A DNA stretch of 64,000 bases from Hypericum androsaemum (lineage: Eukaryota > Streptophyta > Magnoliopsida > Malpighiales > Hypericaceae), in NCBI GenBank assembly GCA_963995505.1, contig OZ023188.1:16443912-16507911 (forward strand). The letters are read 5' to 3'. A program made the translations under genes and the position numbers. The notes below the pieces were generated by a model. That model had not been told where the DNA came from. It was given only the letters and a program-made list of their open reading frames with translations, and made no database searches. Within the stretch, counting starts at the first letter, position 1; every line of letters begins with the position of its first letter. Shown one piece after another: positions 1 to 11,659 of this stretch.

Positions 1-780
1 TTTTCCCTTCTTTTTTTTTGAGAAACCACGTCCATATATTAATGAAATTAGGTGGAAAGGACATCACGCAGGATGATTAGTAATCCAATCCATGGAAAGA
101 GAGTCAAGTCTAACAAACCTACACATCTTGGTTGCAGGATCTAGGTGTATAAGAAAGACTATTAAAAGGGAGATCATGGAGCTCGCTCCTACTGTCAAAA
201 CAAAAAGTGTCCTAAACCTGATTAAAAAAAAGATGTCCGACCAGCGTCCGATTGCGGGCCTCGGTTTGAAGGAGCTGGTGGTTCCCGGGGGTTGGTCGCC
301 GATGACCTCCCCCAACTGCCTCTTTTTTTTCTGTATTTTATTGCTTTTGTTGTTGTTTGTTTGGTTCTCTGTTGTATGTTTGTTATATTTTTGCTTAGCT
401 TGCCTTCCGTCTGATCTGAGATCTATTCGGATCTCGATGTCTGTTTGATGTTTGCGGGTAGAGAACATTGTCTTGGTCGATTTACGTCGACCTTGGCTCT
501 CATATGAGTGTTTTGCATTCAGATGCCCTCTTGACGGTGTCTTGAGGTCATTAGTCGAAGATTGCTTCGGCAGAACTCCGCCCCGGTCGTTGGCCTTTGT
601 GCTCTATTCGACCGCCCATCGCTCCCCCCTGTGCCACCTTGCTGGCATCAGACTGACTTTCATTTTCTTTTTGAATTTCTTGTCTTGTGTCTGTATTTCT
701 GCTTCAGTTTTTTGTATTTTGTATGTAATTCATTTTTGATATAGGCTTCGTGCCACTTTATCCCTATATAAAAAAAACCT
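1..780. repeat. Retroposon (LINE-like) end fragments
   Basis: The window opens with a T-rich run followed by sequence that, on the minus strand, looks like a LINE 3' UTR running into poly(A). From about 190 to 775 is GC-richer plus-strand sequence with a pyrimidine-rich tail that ends in a short A run (about 770-776), like the 3' ends of the other LINEs here. A similar short motif (aaacctaca) occurs near 114 and 773 and could be a target duplication. The open frames have no recognisable domain. From 781 to 1120 I see nothing. Confidence 0.35.
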
Positions 781-1128
781 ACATCCATATAGAAAGCATA
801 ATTTGTGCATCCCAAGCACGGTGCTGGTTACATGTTAATTTAATAAACATATATAGAGAAAAAATAATAGAATCCCAAAACATTTATTTCGTCTAAACTG
901 AATATTTCTTGTACAGCCTAATTTATATTCACGATAAACAAAATTTCAAATTTTATCATTAAATTGGAACTCGAAAATATGGTATAAGTCGAAATAATCC
1001 CTTAATTATTCTAAGTAGTTTTTTATACCAACAAAAACGTATCTTAAGTATGGCCCAATGATCTCAACTTTGCCTAGACTGGACGGCCGCCGATAAAAGA
1101 CAGACTGGAAAAGTAACGGGTGGTGTTG

Positions 1129-2300
1129 GGGGTTTTTGTCTGTTTGGTGTTACTGTTGGTGGTTTTTTTGTAAAAAAATGTTCGAATATAAAGTATTACG
1201 GATGTGGTGTTTACGTGGCATAGACGGAAAAGAAAAGGCAGATCTTGGACCAAGATCGGACTTTTTTAGTCGGATGACCAAGATCCGATTTTTTTAGTCG
1301 GATAACCAATATCTGAGAAAAAAAATTGGATGACCAAGATCCGACATAAAAATTTTGATCTTGGTAAAACAGACATGACACACGTTTGGTCTTGGTGGTA
1401 GAAGGTGCCACTTTTTACTCGATGGTCATAGATTCAATTCCAACTCTTTGCAATCTTGCCTTTAATTTTTACTATCAAACATAAATATTATATTAAATAA
1501 ATTAAATTGTAATAATTAGACAAATAATTCTTGATAGCCAAATTGGTTTAAGTTGTGGTCTTTGAAGTTCAATACTTGACTTCGTTTTACTAAATCATTC
1601 ACCATGATTTCGTTTTACTCAATCATTCACCATAATTTCAACACCGATCATTCACGAAGTGATTTAATATTCACCATAATTTTTTTATCCCTTCATTTTA
1701 CTAAATTAATTATTCACTAGTATTTCAACACCGATCATTCACGAAGTGATTTAATATTCATCAATTTTATTTTAATATTAGTGAATGATTTAATATTCAC
1801 CATATTTAATAAAAAATTTATTTTAATATTAGTGAATGATTTAGTAAAACAAAGTGATAAAAAAATTGTCAAAATCAAGTATTGAACTTGGATCCAAAGA
1901 CCACAACTTAAACCAATTTGGTTATCAAGAATCAATTGTCTAATTATTATAATTTAATTTATTTAATATAATATTTCTGTTAGATAGTAAAAATTAAAAG
2001 AAAGATTGCAAGAAGTTGGAATCGAACCTATGACCATCGAGTAAAGAATGACACCTTCTACCACCAAGACCAAACGCATGGCATGTCTATTTTACCAAGA
2101 TCTGACTTTTTATGTCGGATCTTGGTTATCCGACTAAAAAATTCGGATCTTGGTCATCCGACTAAAAAAGTCGAATCTTGGTCTAAAATCTGCCTTTTTT
2201 TCCTATCCATGTCACGTGGACACCACATCCGCAATACTTTATATTCGAACACTTTTTTCACAAAAAACTACCAACATTAACACCAAACAGACAAAAAACC
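1129..2300. mobile_element. Foldback TIR element, Mutator-like, non-autonomous
   Basis: Two arms of roughly 430 bp (about 1129-1560 and 1890-2300) are inverted copies of each other. Both termini read G-rich then TTTTTGTCTGTTTGGTGTTA. The 8-bp direct repeat TGGTGTTG sits immediately outside both ends (1121-1128 and 2301-2308), with an adjacent ninth base differing (g/a). Each arm carries several copies of a GATCTTGG/CCAAGATC motif. The loop (about 1560-1890) has its own short repeats of a CATTCACGAAGTGA type. No transposase frame is present. Long TIRs and an 8-9 bp duplication favour a Mutator-like foldback element; hAT is the alternative. Confidence 0.8.
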
Positions 2301-2483
2301 TGGTGTTGACCATTAATTAACCATTCGAGTTCAATTAGAATAAAGTACACAAAATGACGGCTGATTAAGTGTAATTGATACCGCTCTTAATAGTTTGGGT
2401 CCCATGGGGTATCATTAGAAACAAAGTTTTGAGCATTACACAACGATCGAGATGCCAAGATATAAAAAATAGGACAATTCAGG

Positions 2484-3050
2484 TTACTAACTTATAGTTT
2501 CACACATTTTTATTCAAGTACTCTGTAATTTCAGTTTTTTCACTTGATGATAGAAATTTCTAAATTTGATATTTTTTCTGACAAACTCCTAACTAGGATT
2601 AGTTTTGACCCAATTGGCATTATCATGATTGTCCACGTCAGTGCCACATCATATTTCTTTATCCTGGGTGGCGTTGATGTGGAAAAGTAAAAAACTCAAC
2701 CTAAATCTCTAATTTTTCAAATCTACTAAAATTGGAACATTCTAAGTGGCGCTGACATGGATACACCAATTTTGGTAGTTTGTGAGATTACGATATTAAG
2801 TGGAGATTTTTAACTTTTCTATGTGAGCGCCACCTAAGATAAAGAAACATGATGTGACGTAGTAGACGTGGATAACTATGAAAATGTCAATTGGAAAAAA
2901 AAATCATAGTTAGGAGTTTGTCATCAAAAATATCAAATTTGAAAAACTCGATCACCAAAATTGTGAAAATTAGAAATTTCTGTCACCAAAGTAGAAAACG
3001 TGAAGACACATGGTACATAAGTAAAAATGTGTGAAACCACAAGTACTTAA
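2484..3050. mobile_element. Second foldback MITE-like inverted repeat
   Basis: The left arm (about 2484-2740) and right arm (about 2790-3050) are imperfect inverted copies. Shared stretches include GTTTCACACATTTTTA near both tips, TAGAAATTTCT, and the pair ACAAACTCCTAACTA / TAGTTAGGAGTTTGT. There is no coding capacity. I could not find a convincing target duplication, so the ends are approximate. It lies about 180 bp from the 1129-2300 element but is unrelated in sequence. Confidence 0.65.
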
Positions 3051-4284
3051 GTGAATTTATACCAAAAAATTGCAGTTCCACTTGATGGTTGACAGTTTAG
3101 GAAATCATAGTTATTGCATGTCTAATTTACATTTTATCTAATTTTATTATAAGAATGACTCTTTTGATAGTATTTTTATATTCTTAAGATTTGAATTCAC
3201 ATTTTTCTTAGGTAAATACAAATTTCTGATGACCTAGACCAACTCCTGCTCAAGTTGGTTTCAGGCAAGATTTTTTTGGGTTTTTTTTAAGTAAATTTTT
3301 ACACAATACGAATAAATGTTTTGGCAGGCCGCTCGGTTACTCTTCATGTTTCAACGTGAGCTTCAACAGTTGTTGTTACTTTGACCGCTTTCTTAAATAA
3401 ATCTCATCGCCGTCCTCCACCACACGTATCAGTACCTCACCCTCTGCTGCCCTAAAATTCCGTTCCTTAAATGGTATTCCAACCATCGGTACCCGAAGAG
3501 GGAAAGAGATGACACGGACGCAAATAAACAAAGAGGCAACGGAGGGAAGTTAAGCTTCATTGCAATGTACATGGTTGCCAGTAACATGCATAATGCATGG
3601 CTACCAAATGCCAAGGTGTGCTCCTTGGAAAAGGGGAAATGGAATCTTGTGTGAATTGGCTTCTAGAATCTAGAATATTCTTGAAAAAAATCTAATATCG
3701 ATTATTATTGAGTTCCTATTAAGGATTTATAATTATTGGTTGAATTTCAATATCAGAGTCGAGTAATATCAAATCATATTTAGCGAACAATTATCTCAAT
3801 GATGTCTTTTTACATACCTAAGTTTTGAACTCAAGACATCTTTAAGTCAAACTAAATCATTTACTACTTAGATCAATTTACATCGGTAGATATAATTAAA
3901 ACACCCTGAAGTTTATCTAGTTTAATTATAAGTGCGAGTTCAAAATAAAAATATATAGCTATCTTAAAATTTTGCATGATTTTTTTGTTCTTTTATTATC
4001 TGACTAAAATAAAAAAGTATATTAGAATATTAGAATATTCAGATATTATGTTTTATTTCGGGTTAAAAAAATATAACTGTAGTAGTACCATAAAACAATT
4101 ATTCAATCCGACAAAGTACAGGAATCTTTCTTTTTTTGTGAAGACAAGGACGGGAATCTCACACTCATTATACTTCTCCTTTACCATTATTCAGATATTA
4201 AATAGTGACCACCTACCATGAACTAATTTCCCATTTTTAATATTTCAAAAATTCACACCTCAAGTCCTTTTTGCTGCTCATACG
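3051..4284. other. No gene seen
   Basis: AT-rich sequence without a supportable gene. Degenerate tRNA-SINE-like sequence with a TTTTGAACTC box on the minus strand lies around 3800-3880. The minus-strand open frame at 3429-3614 resembles no family and has no promoter context. Confidence 0.5.
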
Positions 4285-4288
4285 CTTC

Positions 4289-4299
4289 TATATATAAAA
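4289..4299 (+). promoter_or_regulatory. TATA box of CEP-1
   Basis: TATATATAAAA lies about 95-105 bp upstream of the CEP-1 start. A start of transcription about 25-30 bp downstream would leave a leader of some 70 bp. The ATG overlapping the box at 4299 would fall outside the transcript, so the 67-codon frame it opens is not a uORF. Confidence 0.6.
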
Positions 4300-4392
4300 T
4301 GGCCACGAAGAGAAAGTTGCAAAGCAAGTTGCTCAAAAGGTTCCCTCGTAAAATTACTGACAAACTTTACCACGCAAGCTTCAGCGGTCTCC

Positions 4393-4686
4393 ATGGATCA
4401 TACTTACTTGCAATGTCTTATCATATTCGCCCTGATCTTCCCCTCCGTGGTTTATCCAACAAATGGAAGGCCTTTGGAGAAGAAAACCCAAGCCCCTACT
4501 AATGAAACAAATGATGCTCTTGATGTTCCCCCGCCGGAAGCTGCAAGCATGGCGGTGGCGGCGGCTGGAGTTGTCGTCGACGAGCCTCAGCCCCAGCCGT
4601 CTTCCCCGGATGCCCTGCATGCATTTGACGTCAACGACTTCAGGCCCACCACTCCCGGGCATAGCCCCGGGATGGGCGGACCCTAG
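4393..4686 (+). CDS. CEP hormone precursor, lone type (CEP-1)
   Basis: A 97-residue intronless precursor of a C-terminally encoded peptide, the secreted plant hormone family perceived by CEPR receptor kinases. Residues 1 to about 25 form a hydrophobic signal peptide (LIIFALIFPSVV core) followed by GRPLE, a typical post-cleavage stretch. Residues 26-80 are a variable prodomain rich in Pro, Ala and acidic residues. The motif DFRPTTPGHSPGMGG is at 82-96, one residue before the stop. The invariant prolines are kept, but the usual final Gly-His is Gly-Gly-Pro. The ATG in CCATGG is the first after the TATA box at 4289. This gene lies outside the A-B-C duplication and its prodomain matches none of the other six. 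CEP membership is firm; the exact mature peptide is inferred. Confidence 0.9.
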   Translation: MDHTYLQCLIIFALIFPSVVYPTNGRPLEKKTQAPTNETNDALDVPPPEAASMAVAAAGVVVDEPQPQPSSPDALHAFDVNDFRPTTPGHSPGMGGP

Positions 4687-4960
4687 ATCTTGTGATGAGC
4701 AGCTGGAGACGTGGCGAGGATGATCGGTGTTTAATAATTATGCAAATAAACGTGGTTTAGTCAGAAGTAATCACGTACCAAATGTGTGTCAATCGTACGT
4801 TGTTGTTTAAGTGGTGATCAGTTGCATGTGAATGAGCTATATATAAATCTAGTACGCTTGTCCAAGATATTAGTAGTTTGGTTGATGTTAATCATTTCTT
4901 AATAATTTTTCATTCGTAAAATTTGAAACTCGAGACTTTCATTCAAGTATATCACTACTT

Positions 4961-5030
4961 ACACTAACATCCATTTGATGATGGGGGAAACATTAACACT
5001 AACATCCATTTGATGATGGGGGAAACATTA
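4961..5030 (+). repeat. 35-bp perfect direct repeat, two copies
   Basis: The units 4961-4995 and 4996-5030 are identical as read and begin ACACTAACATCC. The first unit begins in what looks like the 5' end of a minus-strand SINE-like sequence (about 4895-4980). Just downstream, a shorter motif (TTTTCAAATCACATCGAATC) is repeated near 5087 and 5159. Confidence 0.8.
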
Positions 5031-5190
5031 ATCTTTGTTTCGTAGTCGCGGTTTTAATAGCTAGGAATAACATGATTCGAAAATGGGTTTTCAAATCACA
5101 TCGAATCATCGCTGTTTCGTCGAGAAAAGGGGAAACCTACAGAACAAGGAGAAAATGTATTTTCAAATCACATCGAATCATCCCTGTTCC

Positions 5191-6429
5191 ATACCAAGTC
5201 AATGAATTGGTATAAACCTACCAATCAATAAGTGTCAAGTGGATTGTAAATCAACTAATTAATCAAATGACTAGGATAATTAATTATAAAAATAAATTAA
5301 TACATTATTGTGAAATTGATAAAAACAAATTATTTCCTAAACAAATTATTTTAGTTTTAGGAGAAAGAATGAAGCCATTAATTGAAACGGATAACAGACT
5401 TGTCTAACTCATACAATAATAATAAAAAAACCTATTGTGAATTCAAGGCTGTTTTCAATGATAGCCGGAGAGATAACTATAAAAAATATTCATTGTTATT
5501 ATGCGATTTGTACGGTGCACTCGATAGTAACATGTCATGGACTGCTTGCCTATAAAATTGAATTTTACTAAAAAATATATATTGTCGCATAAACTAAAAT
5601 TTGTTTGATCAAACAAAGTCGATAAAGCAACTGAAAAATTATAAATGTCATTCACACGAATATTATGTCACTTGAATCATATTCGAATGAGTATATTGAT
5701 CATTGTTCAAAAAATAATTTGATAATCTTTACTATTAAAATATCACGAGTTAATAAACAATAACAAATAAGTATATTTTAAAGTTAAATAATAATATTTA
5801 AATAATATAATATTTATATTGTGTTCCGAAATAACCTATAAAAGTATAAAGAAAGTGTGCAACGCAATATCAATAATTATTTATCTAGCTACTTTAATCT
5901 TATTTTTTAGGAGAACTAAAATATATCGAGACTATAATATATTCATTTTATTAATGGCTTAATTCCTTAAAAAGGTAACTTGTAGAAAATGTATTATTAA
6001 ATCAGTGTGCTCCTGAAATGAACCTGATTTTTTTTTGCTAAAGTCGTTAAGTTGATGCTCATGTATATCACTATGACAGATTTAATTTTTTTAACTTCGA
6101 TTATTCATAGTTGAATAGACATTATTTATGTGGTGACTCTTTTAATGATATTTTTTTGTTGGTAAAATCTCAACTCAAAATTTTATTAAGTTAATACAAG
6201 TCACATACGACTTATACAAACAGCTATGAGATGATTATTTGATGATTTAATTACATTAGCTTTAACAATAGAAGTTGATTAAAATGGTAATAGATTTAGA
6301 TTCATTTAAGAAAGCCTTGAGTTCAAACTTTACATCCGTAAAAAATATTACTGAGAAAGTCAACTCCTAAAATAGAGTATCTCGACTCCGAATATTTTAA
6401 AAAATTAATAATAGCTTTGACCGGAGACG
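5191..6429. other. No gene seen
   Basis: Very AT-rich sequence between CEP-1 and the start of duplicated unit 1. Only short random open frames are present. SINE-like degenerate sequence may lie around 6150-6250 but has no clear target duplication. Confidence 0.5.
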
Positions 6430-6665
6430 GTAAATAACGAACAACGCATTACAGAGTTAGGGAATCTTTGCCCCCGACCATCCATTTTTTTAAGTTTACA
6501 AGTCACGTCTACCTACCCATCTCACTCAAACTTATTAATCAACTTGGTCTCTTACAATTCTCAAAAAAATAAAAAAATTGGTCTCTTACAAGATCAAGTT
6601 TATTTAACACAAAAGAGGTACTTTAGGGCATTACTGCCACATGCATGGGTTCTCTTTCCCGCTAC

Positions 6666-6673
6666 TATAAATA
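6666..6673 (+). promoter_or_regulatory. TATA box of CEP-A
   Basis: TATAAATA stands 116 bp upstream of the CEP-A ATG. The counterpart in unit 2 is CTATAAATG at 30520-30529. There it is cut off from its gene by a LINE. Confidence 0.7.
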
Positions 6674-6788
6674 CCTCTAAGCTCGTAGCTCTACAAGCAC
6701 ACAATTTTCTTGCCTTATACTTAAATACTTAATTACCCATACTACATTGTTAAGAAAGTTTCTTCGCTTCCTCTTCTAGCATCTCATC

Positions 6789-7115
6789 ATGGCCCTAAAA
6801 GGAATCTTTTGTGCTTGTATTCTCTACACTCTAGTTTTGTTCCTATTGATTCTTCCCATTGAAGGGAGGCATTTGAAGTTGGATAGTAATTACTCAGCCC
6901 CAAGGACGTTTCATGGTCATGATCACAATGACATGAGCGAGGACGTTGTTTCGGCTTCTTCACCACCACCACCTGCGGCCCCGTCAGGCGGGGACGCCGG
7001 TGAGCCTCAGGTGTCACCTCCTTCTCCACCGGCTGCACCAGGCCGCGGTACAAATGACTTTAGGCCCACTGCTCCTGGCCATAGCCCTGGCATTGGCCAT
7101 TCCATCGAAAACTAG
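6789..7115 (+). CDS. CEP hormone precursor, type A
   Basis: A 108-residue precursor. Residues 1-26 are a signal peptide (hydrophobic core ILYTLVLFLLILPI) ending at a GRHLK stretch. Residues 27-89 are a His- and Asp-rich then Pro/Ser/Ala-rich prodomain (SPPPPAAP, VSPPSPPAAP). The motif DFRPTAPGHSPGIGH is at 90-104, followed by SIEN and a TAG stop. The hormone motif is a perfect match to the CEP consensus, with Pro at positions 4, 7 and 11 of the 15-mer available for hydroxylation. The gene is single-exon, as is usual for CEPs. Its TATA box is at 6666. CEP-A' (33543) is nearly identical up to the CEP motif and then runs on, so this copy shows the ancestral stop. It is the best candidate here for a fully working CEP gene. 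Confidence 0.95.
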   Translation: MALKGIFCACILYTLVLFLLILPIEGRHLKLDSNYSAPRTFHGHDHNDMSEDVVSASSPPPPAAPSGGDAGEPQVSPPSPPAAPGRGTNDFRPTAPGHSPGIGHSIEN

Positions 7116-7129
7116 GGCAAAATGTTGAC

Positions 7130-8414
7130 TAAAACTACTCTCTCCAATATTACATCCCCGTGTGAACTTCAAATTATTATTCCCTTTATTTTGTTGGAAT
7201 ATGTTGTATCTTATTGTTTCTAGTTCAGGTTTAATCCATTTAGAAAACAGAAAAAAAGAGAGAGTAAAGCACCTTGGGTGGCAAAGATATGCAGGTGTGC
7301 TTGTCTAGGGTTTTATTTGAAAATTCCATGAAGGTGCTTGGTCATAAAAATGTATTCTCTGCTTATGTATATATTTTATCAATCAATTGATTTTCACTTG
7401 CTTTTATATATCCTGTTTTTGTAAGTATTTCAATTTGTTTTATATATCCTTTGCCGTTTCTTTCTGTATTTTTCGGCATTTAGCTTGTCTTGAAATATTA
7501 AACCGTTTGGAAGCTGTAGATGTGAATTCGAATTGAGTAAATCATCACTCAATTACTCGCTTTAAAGTGAAACGCTATAGTTTTCACAAGTATAATTTGA
7601 TATAGCTGACGATTGGTATTTCATTTTTTTTAATAGTGGTGGGTCTTACGAAGTTTATTCATTCGTCACAACACCAGTTCCAATATGTTTTTAAAAATAA
7701 ATAATTTGTATTATTCAGAAAGAAAAATTACACCATGAATATCAAAGATATAAGTCTCTGTATTGACATTTCCTAGAATATTCACGTAACATAGAGAACA
7801 CCTATAACAATAGTTCCAATATTATCACTTGATTTATAGGTATCGTCGCAAAATTACTCCCCTCAGTCTGAAAATTCCCAAAGTTACGAGTCTTCAGCTT
7901 CTCGACGAGGTGTCAATTGGCATACATTTACTCGATTATTATTCAAAATTTATAGTTCGTAAGCTTGCAGCATCGTGCCTAATTGCGAATCTTTCTGCTA
8001 AATAATGAAGAATTATATTAACTACAAATAAGCATATGTGAATTTTTTATTAGTACGTTGTACATATGATGTATATTTGAAGTCCATACCTTTGGCCAAC
8101 CTATCGATATAAGGAATTGTACATAATTTGTGTCAATTTTATTCTTAAAAACTATTAGTACTTTGGCCGTCAATTTAAAAAAAAAATCCGGAAAAGCGTA
8201 TATAGTCAAGGAAACTGCTCATTTATATCGAAATTTTGTTTTGAAAAGTATTAGGAAGTTATATATTTTTCCATATAACCTAAAAAAAAGTGCTTATCAA
8301 ATGACTTCGAGCTAGTCTTTTATAAAGTTATGAAATGATGCCGAGCTAATATCTTATACAATCATATCTAAATACGAAAATTGCTGGATCCTATTACGCA
8401 ACTAACATAGAAGT
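7130..8414. other. 3' flank of CEP-A, no gene
   Basis: Non-coding and AT-rich, alignable to 33985-34475 and 36540-37158 of unit 2. The unit 2 counterpart is split by a minus-strand LINE. Confidence 0.6.
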
Positions 8415-8431
8415 AAGTTACCTTTAAATTA

Positions 8432-10877
8432 AGTTAAGCCTTTGAAGGACAAGGTTACTCTGAAAATCAAGGACGAATTATGTCCAGTGGATGTTGTCTA
8501 CGAAGATCTTCCGATGTTCTGTGCTTATTGCCATATTTTCGGACACTTGGAAGTAAAAAATCGGGATCTCACTTAGGATCGTTTGGGCATAGAAAAATCG
8601 TAGATCGAAGGATCGTAACACGAATTACAAGATCCTACCAAATAGACAAAATTATAAAAATAACTAAGAAAATAGACTTTCATTAATTTAATCATAAATC
8701 ATAAAAATTCATTCTCTCAAACATAATCTAAAAACATAATTTTCTCAAACATCATCTAAAAAACTATAATTCAACAAAGCATTTCAGTCTGCCCATCGAA
8801 CCCAACATCTCCATCTTCACCTCCTACCTTGGGTATTATTTAATTCCTATAGTAGACAAACATTATTTAATTCCTATCGTAAAATTACAAAACCATGAAC
8901 AAAAATGATCGTAATCTTAGTAAGCAGTGAACTACAAAAATAGTGCTCTATTAAATCATGCGATGAAGTTCATTAAAATATTTACTTAGATTACAAAATC
9001 ACAAGAACCAAAGACGGAGACCGACTTATGTCGTATTCGATGATCCCTCTCTCGATCTTATTTAATTCTTTCTTATTTTTCTTTTGGAATACGGCCAAAG
9101 ACCTTATATTTATAGTGCACTTGCGACCTTATGTTGACGATCCTACCAATCCGTTCAACATTAAGATCTTGCATGTGATCCAGCACGGTGGAACAATGAC
9201 GACTCGTAAAATCGTGTGATCTTATTATTATAATCGCGATCCTGACAACCTTACTTGGAAGACTCTTGTCGCAAGTTACATCAAGATGATGTAGCCAAGC
9301 GACGAGAGGTAGCTTGCAGTAAACAGGTCGCGCAAGCTGTTGCAAGTAGGGTCAAGCAAGTCTGGACTAAAAAGGCGTCTTATGCATCGAGCTTGAATGT
9401 CGCGGCTTCCACTTCGAGTAAGGAAGGTGAAAGCAACGGGGAGGATTCTTTTGCGCATGACATGGCGGTAAGCTCGTCGTTGGCTTTTGTTACTATTCTG
9501 GAAAACCTACTGCCAGTCTATGCCGGCCTTGAGAGGTGCAATTCGGAGAAGGATGCGGGTGTTTTTATGGGCAAGGAATCCGAGAAGAGCGAGCTGATGC
9601 GAGTTGGCGTTGGCTGCTAGTTGGTGACGTCATTCCTCAGGCTTTTGAAGGAATTTCTTTCACCAATGTGGATAGCGAGGAGAACGATATGGTGCAAGCC
9701 AAGAACATTGAAAGTTCCAGTTTGGAAGTGGTTCGGAGAGATTCAATTTCACCCGATATCATTGACAAGGAAGCAAGCACTTCTCTGGCCTTGGTTGTTC
9801 TTCTCGAGAATATGGTGCAACATTATTCTTTGGCTGAGGTTGAAATGCAAGATGATGAAGTTCCTGAGCAGGGGCGGGAGTTATCTCTCAAATTGGTTCC
9901 GGGGACGTAGGAGGGGAACTCTAATGCCTGCCTTTTACTCACGGATTTTGGACAGAACCAGCTGACATTGGCCCCCTCGGGGTTGTATAGGATCATCAGT
10001 TCAGGCGAGGAAGCAGCCGAGGCACTCGATCAACAGGCGGCTGAAAAAGGATGTGAACATGATGCACCTACGCACGGGACTATGTTTGAAACGGAGGCCA
10101 TTGATGCAGCAGGTTTTGGCCTGGCAAATTTGTTCGACGAAACAGAGGTTGACTTACCTAGCTCGACCCTGGAAACAATGAGGAGAGTAACGGATGGCGT
10201 TCTGCAAGGTTCTTCGGGTTCCAAGGCACGATCGAGGTGGTCTTTCATTACAGATGCGGATGAGGTTTCTTTGCCCGAAAGGAACAAGACAATCGGGAAA
10301 TCGATCCCGACTTCCCTTTCGGCTGTGGTTGAGTTGGTTTCTGGTTCTGTCCACTCGAACCTAGACTTTTTAGGTTCCGGGCCCACGAGCAAGGGTCTAA
10401 TTGGTGCGAGACCTCCTTCACCTCCAGATTGGGTCAAGGCGGGCTTCTCTTTTCCTCCAATGCCTATTCCGGACCAGGAGGGTTCGGGAATCAAAGTAGT
10501 AGCTGATTCGTATAGCCCGGCTATCGATTTAATGGCCAGTCTCGCGGATGGAAAGTTTGCGTTGCTGAAGGACCACAGGTCATATAACTCCTCTTTAGCA
10601 GATCCACCTGCCAAAAACACGCGCTTCAGAGGGAGAAAGTTTCCAGCCAGGAAGCGCTAGCTCCTTGATTTGCCAGTATCCACCCTTGATTATCCGACGT
10701 TAGCTCGGATGGAGTCCCTTATTATGGCAGCGGGTTAAGCTAAGTTTTAGCTGCCCTTTCAGCCCTTGGAGATTTTCGTAGCTGATAGTACTTTGTTTTT
10801 CTTTATCTCGCTTCTCATCACCTGCTAATTTTTTTTCTCTTTTTGGTTATAAAATTTCGACATTTACTCAAAAAAAA
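8432..10877 (+). mobile_element. ORF1-only LINE-derived retroposon
   Basis: The element is flanked by the 17-bp direct repeat AAGTTACCTTTAAATTA (8415-8431 and 10878-10894, the second overlapping the A tail) and ends in a poly(A) run at 10871-10879. Unit 2 has the empty site near 37160-37180, so the insertion postdates the duplication or was never in unit 2. The inside encodes pieces of a LINE ORF1-type protein but no endonuclease, reverse transcriptase or RNase H. It therefore looks like a non-autonomous LINE derivative mobilised in trans. An AT-rich block at about 8580-9250 interrupts the coding part and may be a nested insertion; both its edges carry AGGATCG in inverted orientation. Confidence 0.85.
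8439..10660 (+). pseudogene. Broken LINE ORF1-like (zinc-knuckle) protein
   Basis: From 8439 the frame reads a zf-CCHC_4-type stretch, VVYEDLPMFCAYCHIFGH, typical of plant LINE ORF1/DUF4283 proteins; the fourth zinc ligand (Cys) is Asn. Coding sense stops at about 8575 (TAG), before an AT-rich block. It resumes near 9255 (DSCRKLHQDDVAKRREVA), shifts frame around 9600, meets a TAG at 9908-9910 and continues to 10660, ending in a basic tail (RFRGRKFPARKR). The C-terminal half is Ser/Glu/Ala-rich and low complexity. The total would be an ORF1 of about 500 residues without the interruptions. It is not functional as written. Confidence 0.65.
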
Positions 10878-11314
10878 AAGTTACCTTTAAATTATTTCAT
10901 GTGAGCAAACTGCTACGGGTGACCGATGCTCGTGCAAACAGCCTAGCAAAAAAGGGAGAATCAAATGCACTTTTGTTGCCTATCGTTTAACTAATTCTAT
11001 AATTAAAATATAAGCTAGATTATTATTTTTCTTTTTTATTGTAATAATCGTAAAGATCCAGTTGCAGGAGCCAGCTGGGTGGGGTTCACTTTCCTGAACG
11101 TGAGGAGGCATCAAGGACAATCCCTTTTGGGAGATTCTTCCCTTATAATTAATAATAATATTCCAGTGTTTAGGGCGAAGGAGGAGGCGCACTTCGTTGT
11201 TCATCAATCATTACCTTTTTTTGGTTTTCGTTTTGGTTTGTTCGAGAAAACAAATAGCAAATCCACTTTGTCTTGGGGACGAAAAGCAAATGGTTAGGGA
11301 GGCCATCACCTATC

Positions 11315-11659
11315 ATACTCAAATTCCACATTCAAAATGTAATTATTATAAAATTTGTTGGGAGGAAGTTAATGAAGGGCTAGTTTATTGGTGTTAAAAA
11401 TGCATCAATCTGTTGTCTTAAATTTTTGGGTTCGATATGGAGATTTTAGTATGGTATTAGAGTAAATTATTCTTGGCTCATTATTGTCATGACTCTTATT
11501 TCATCACATGTTGGCGAAGTCAGATTTCGTGAGATCTTTACCCTATTGGATGTTGTTTGAGGAGGCGTATTGAGAATCTATAAATACAAGAATTGTGGAC
11601 TAATTTATAGGTGTGAAAAATTCATCAACCCATTATCTTTAGATTTTGAGATTCTAACA
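11315..11659 (+). mobile_element. TRIM retrotransposon remnant (unit 1 copy)
   Basis: A 92-bp 3' repeat (11568-11659, ending TTCTAACA) matches a degenerate 5' repeat ending near 11450. Directly after the 5' repeat is TGGTATTAGAGTA (11452-11464), close to the initiator-Met tRNA primer binding site. There is no coding region. The unit 2 copy (37621-37948) is better preserved, so this insertion predates the segmental duplication. The left boundary is approximate. Confidence 0.7.

Noticed and set aside
3429..3614. Minus-strand 61-codon ORF
   Set aside because: No recognised motif, no supporting promoter, hydrophobic composition as expected by chance in AT-rich DNA, and not conserved elsewhere in the window.
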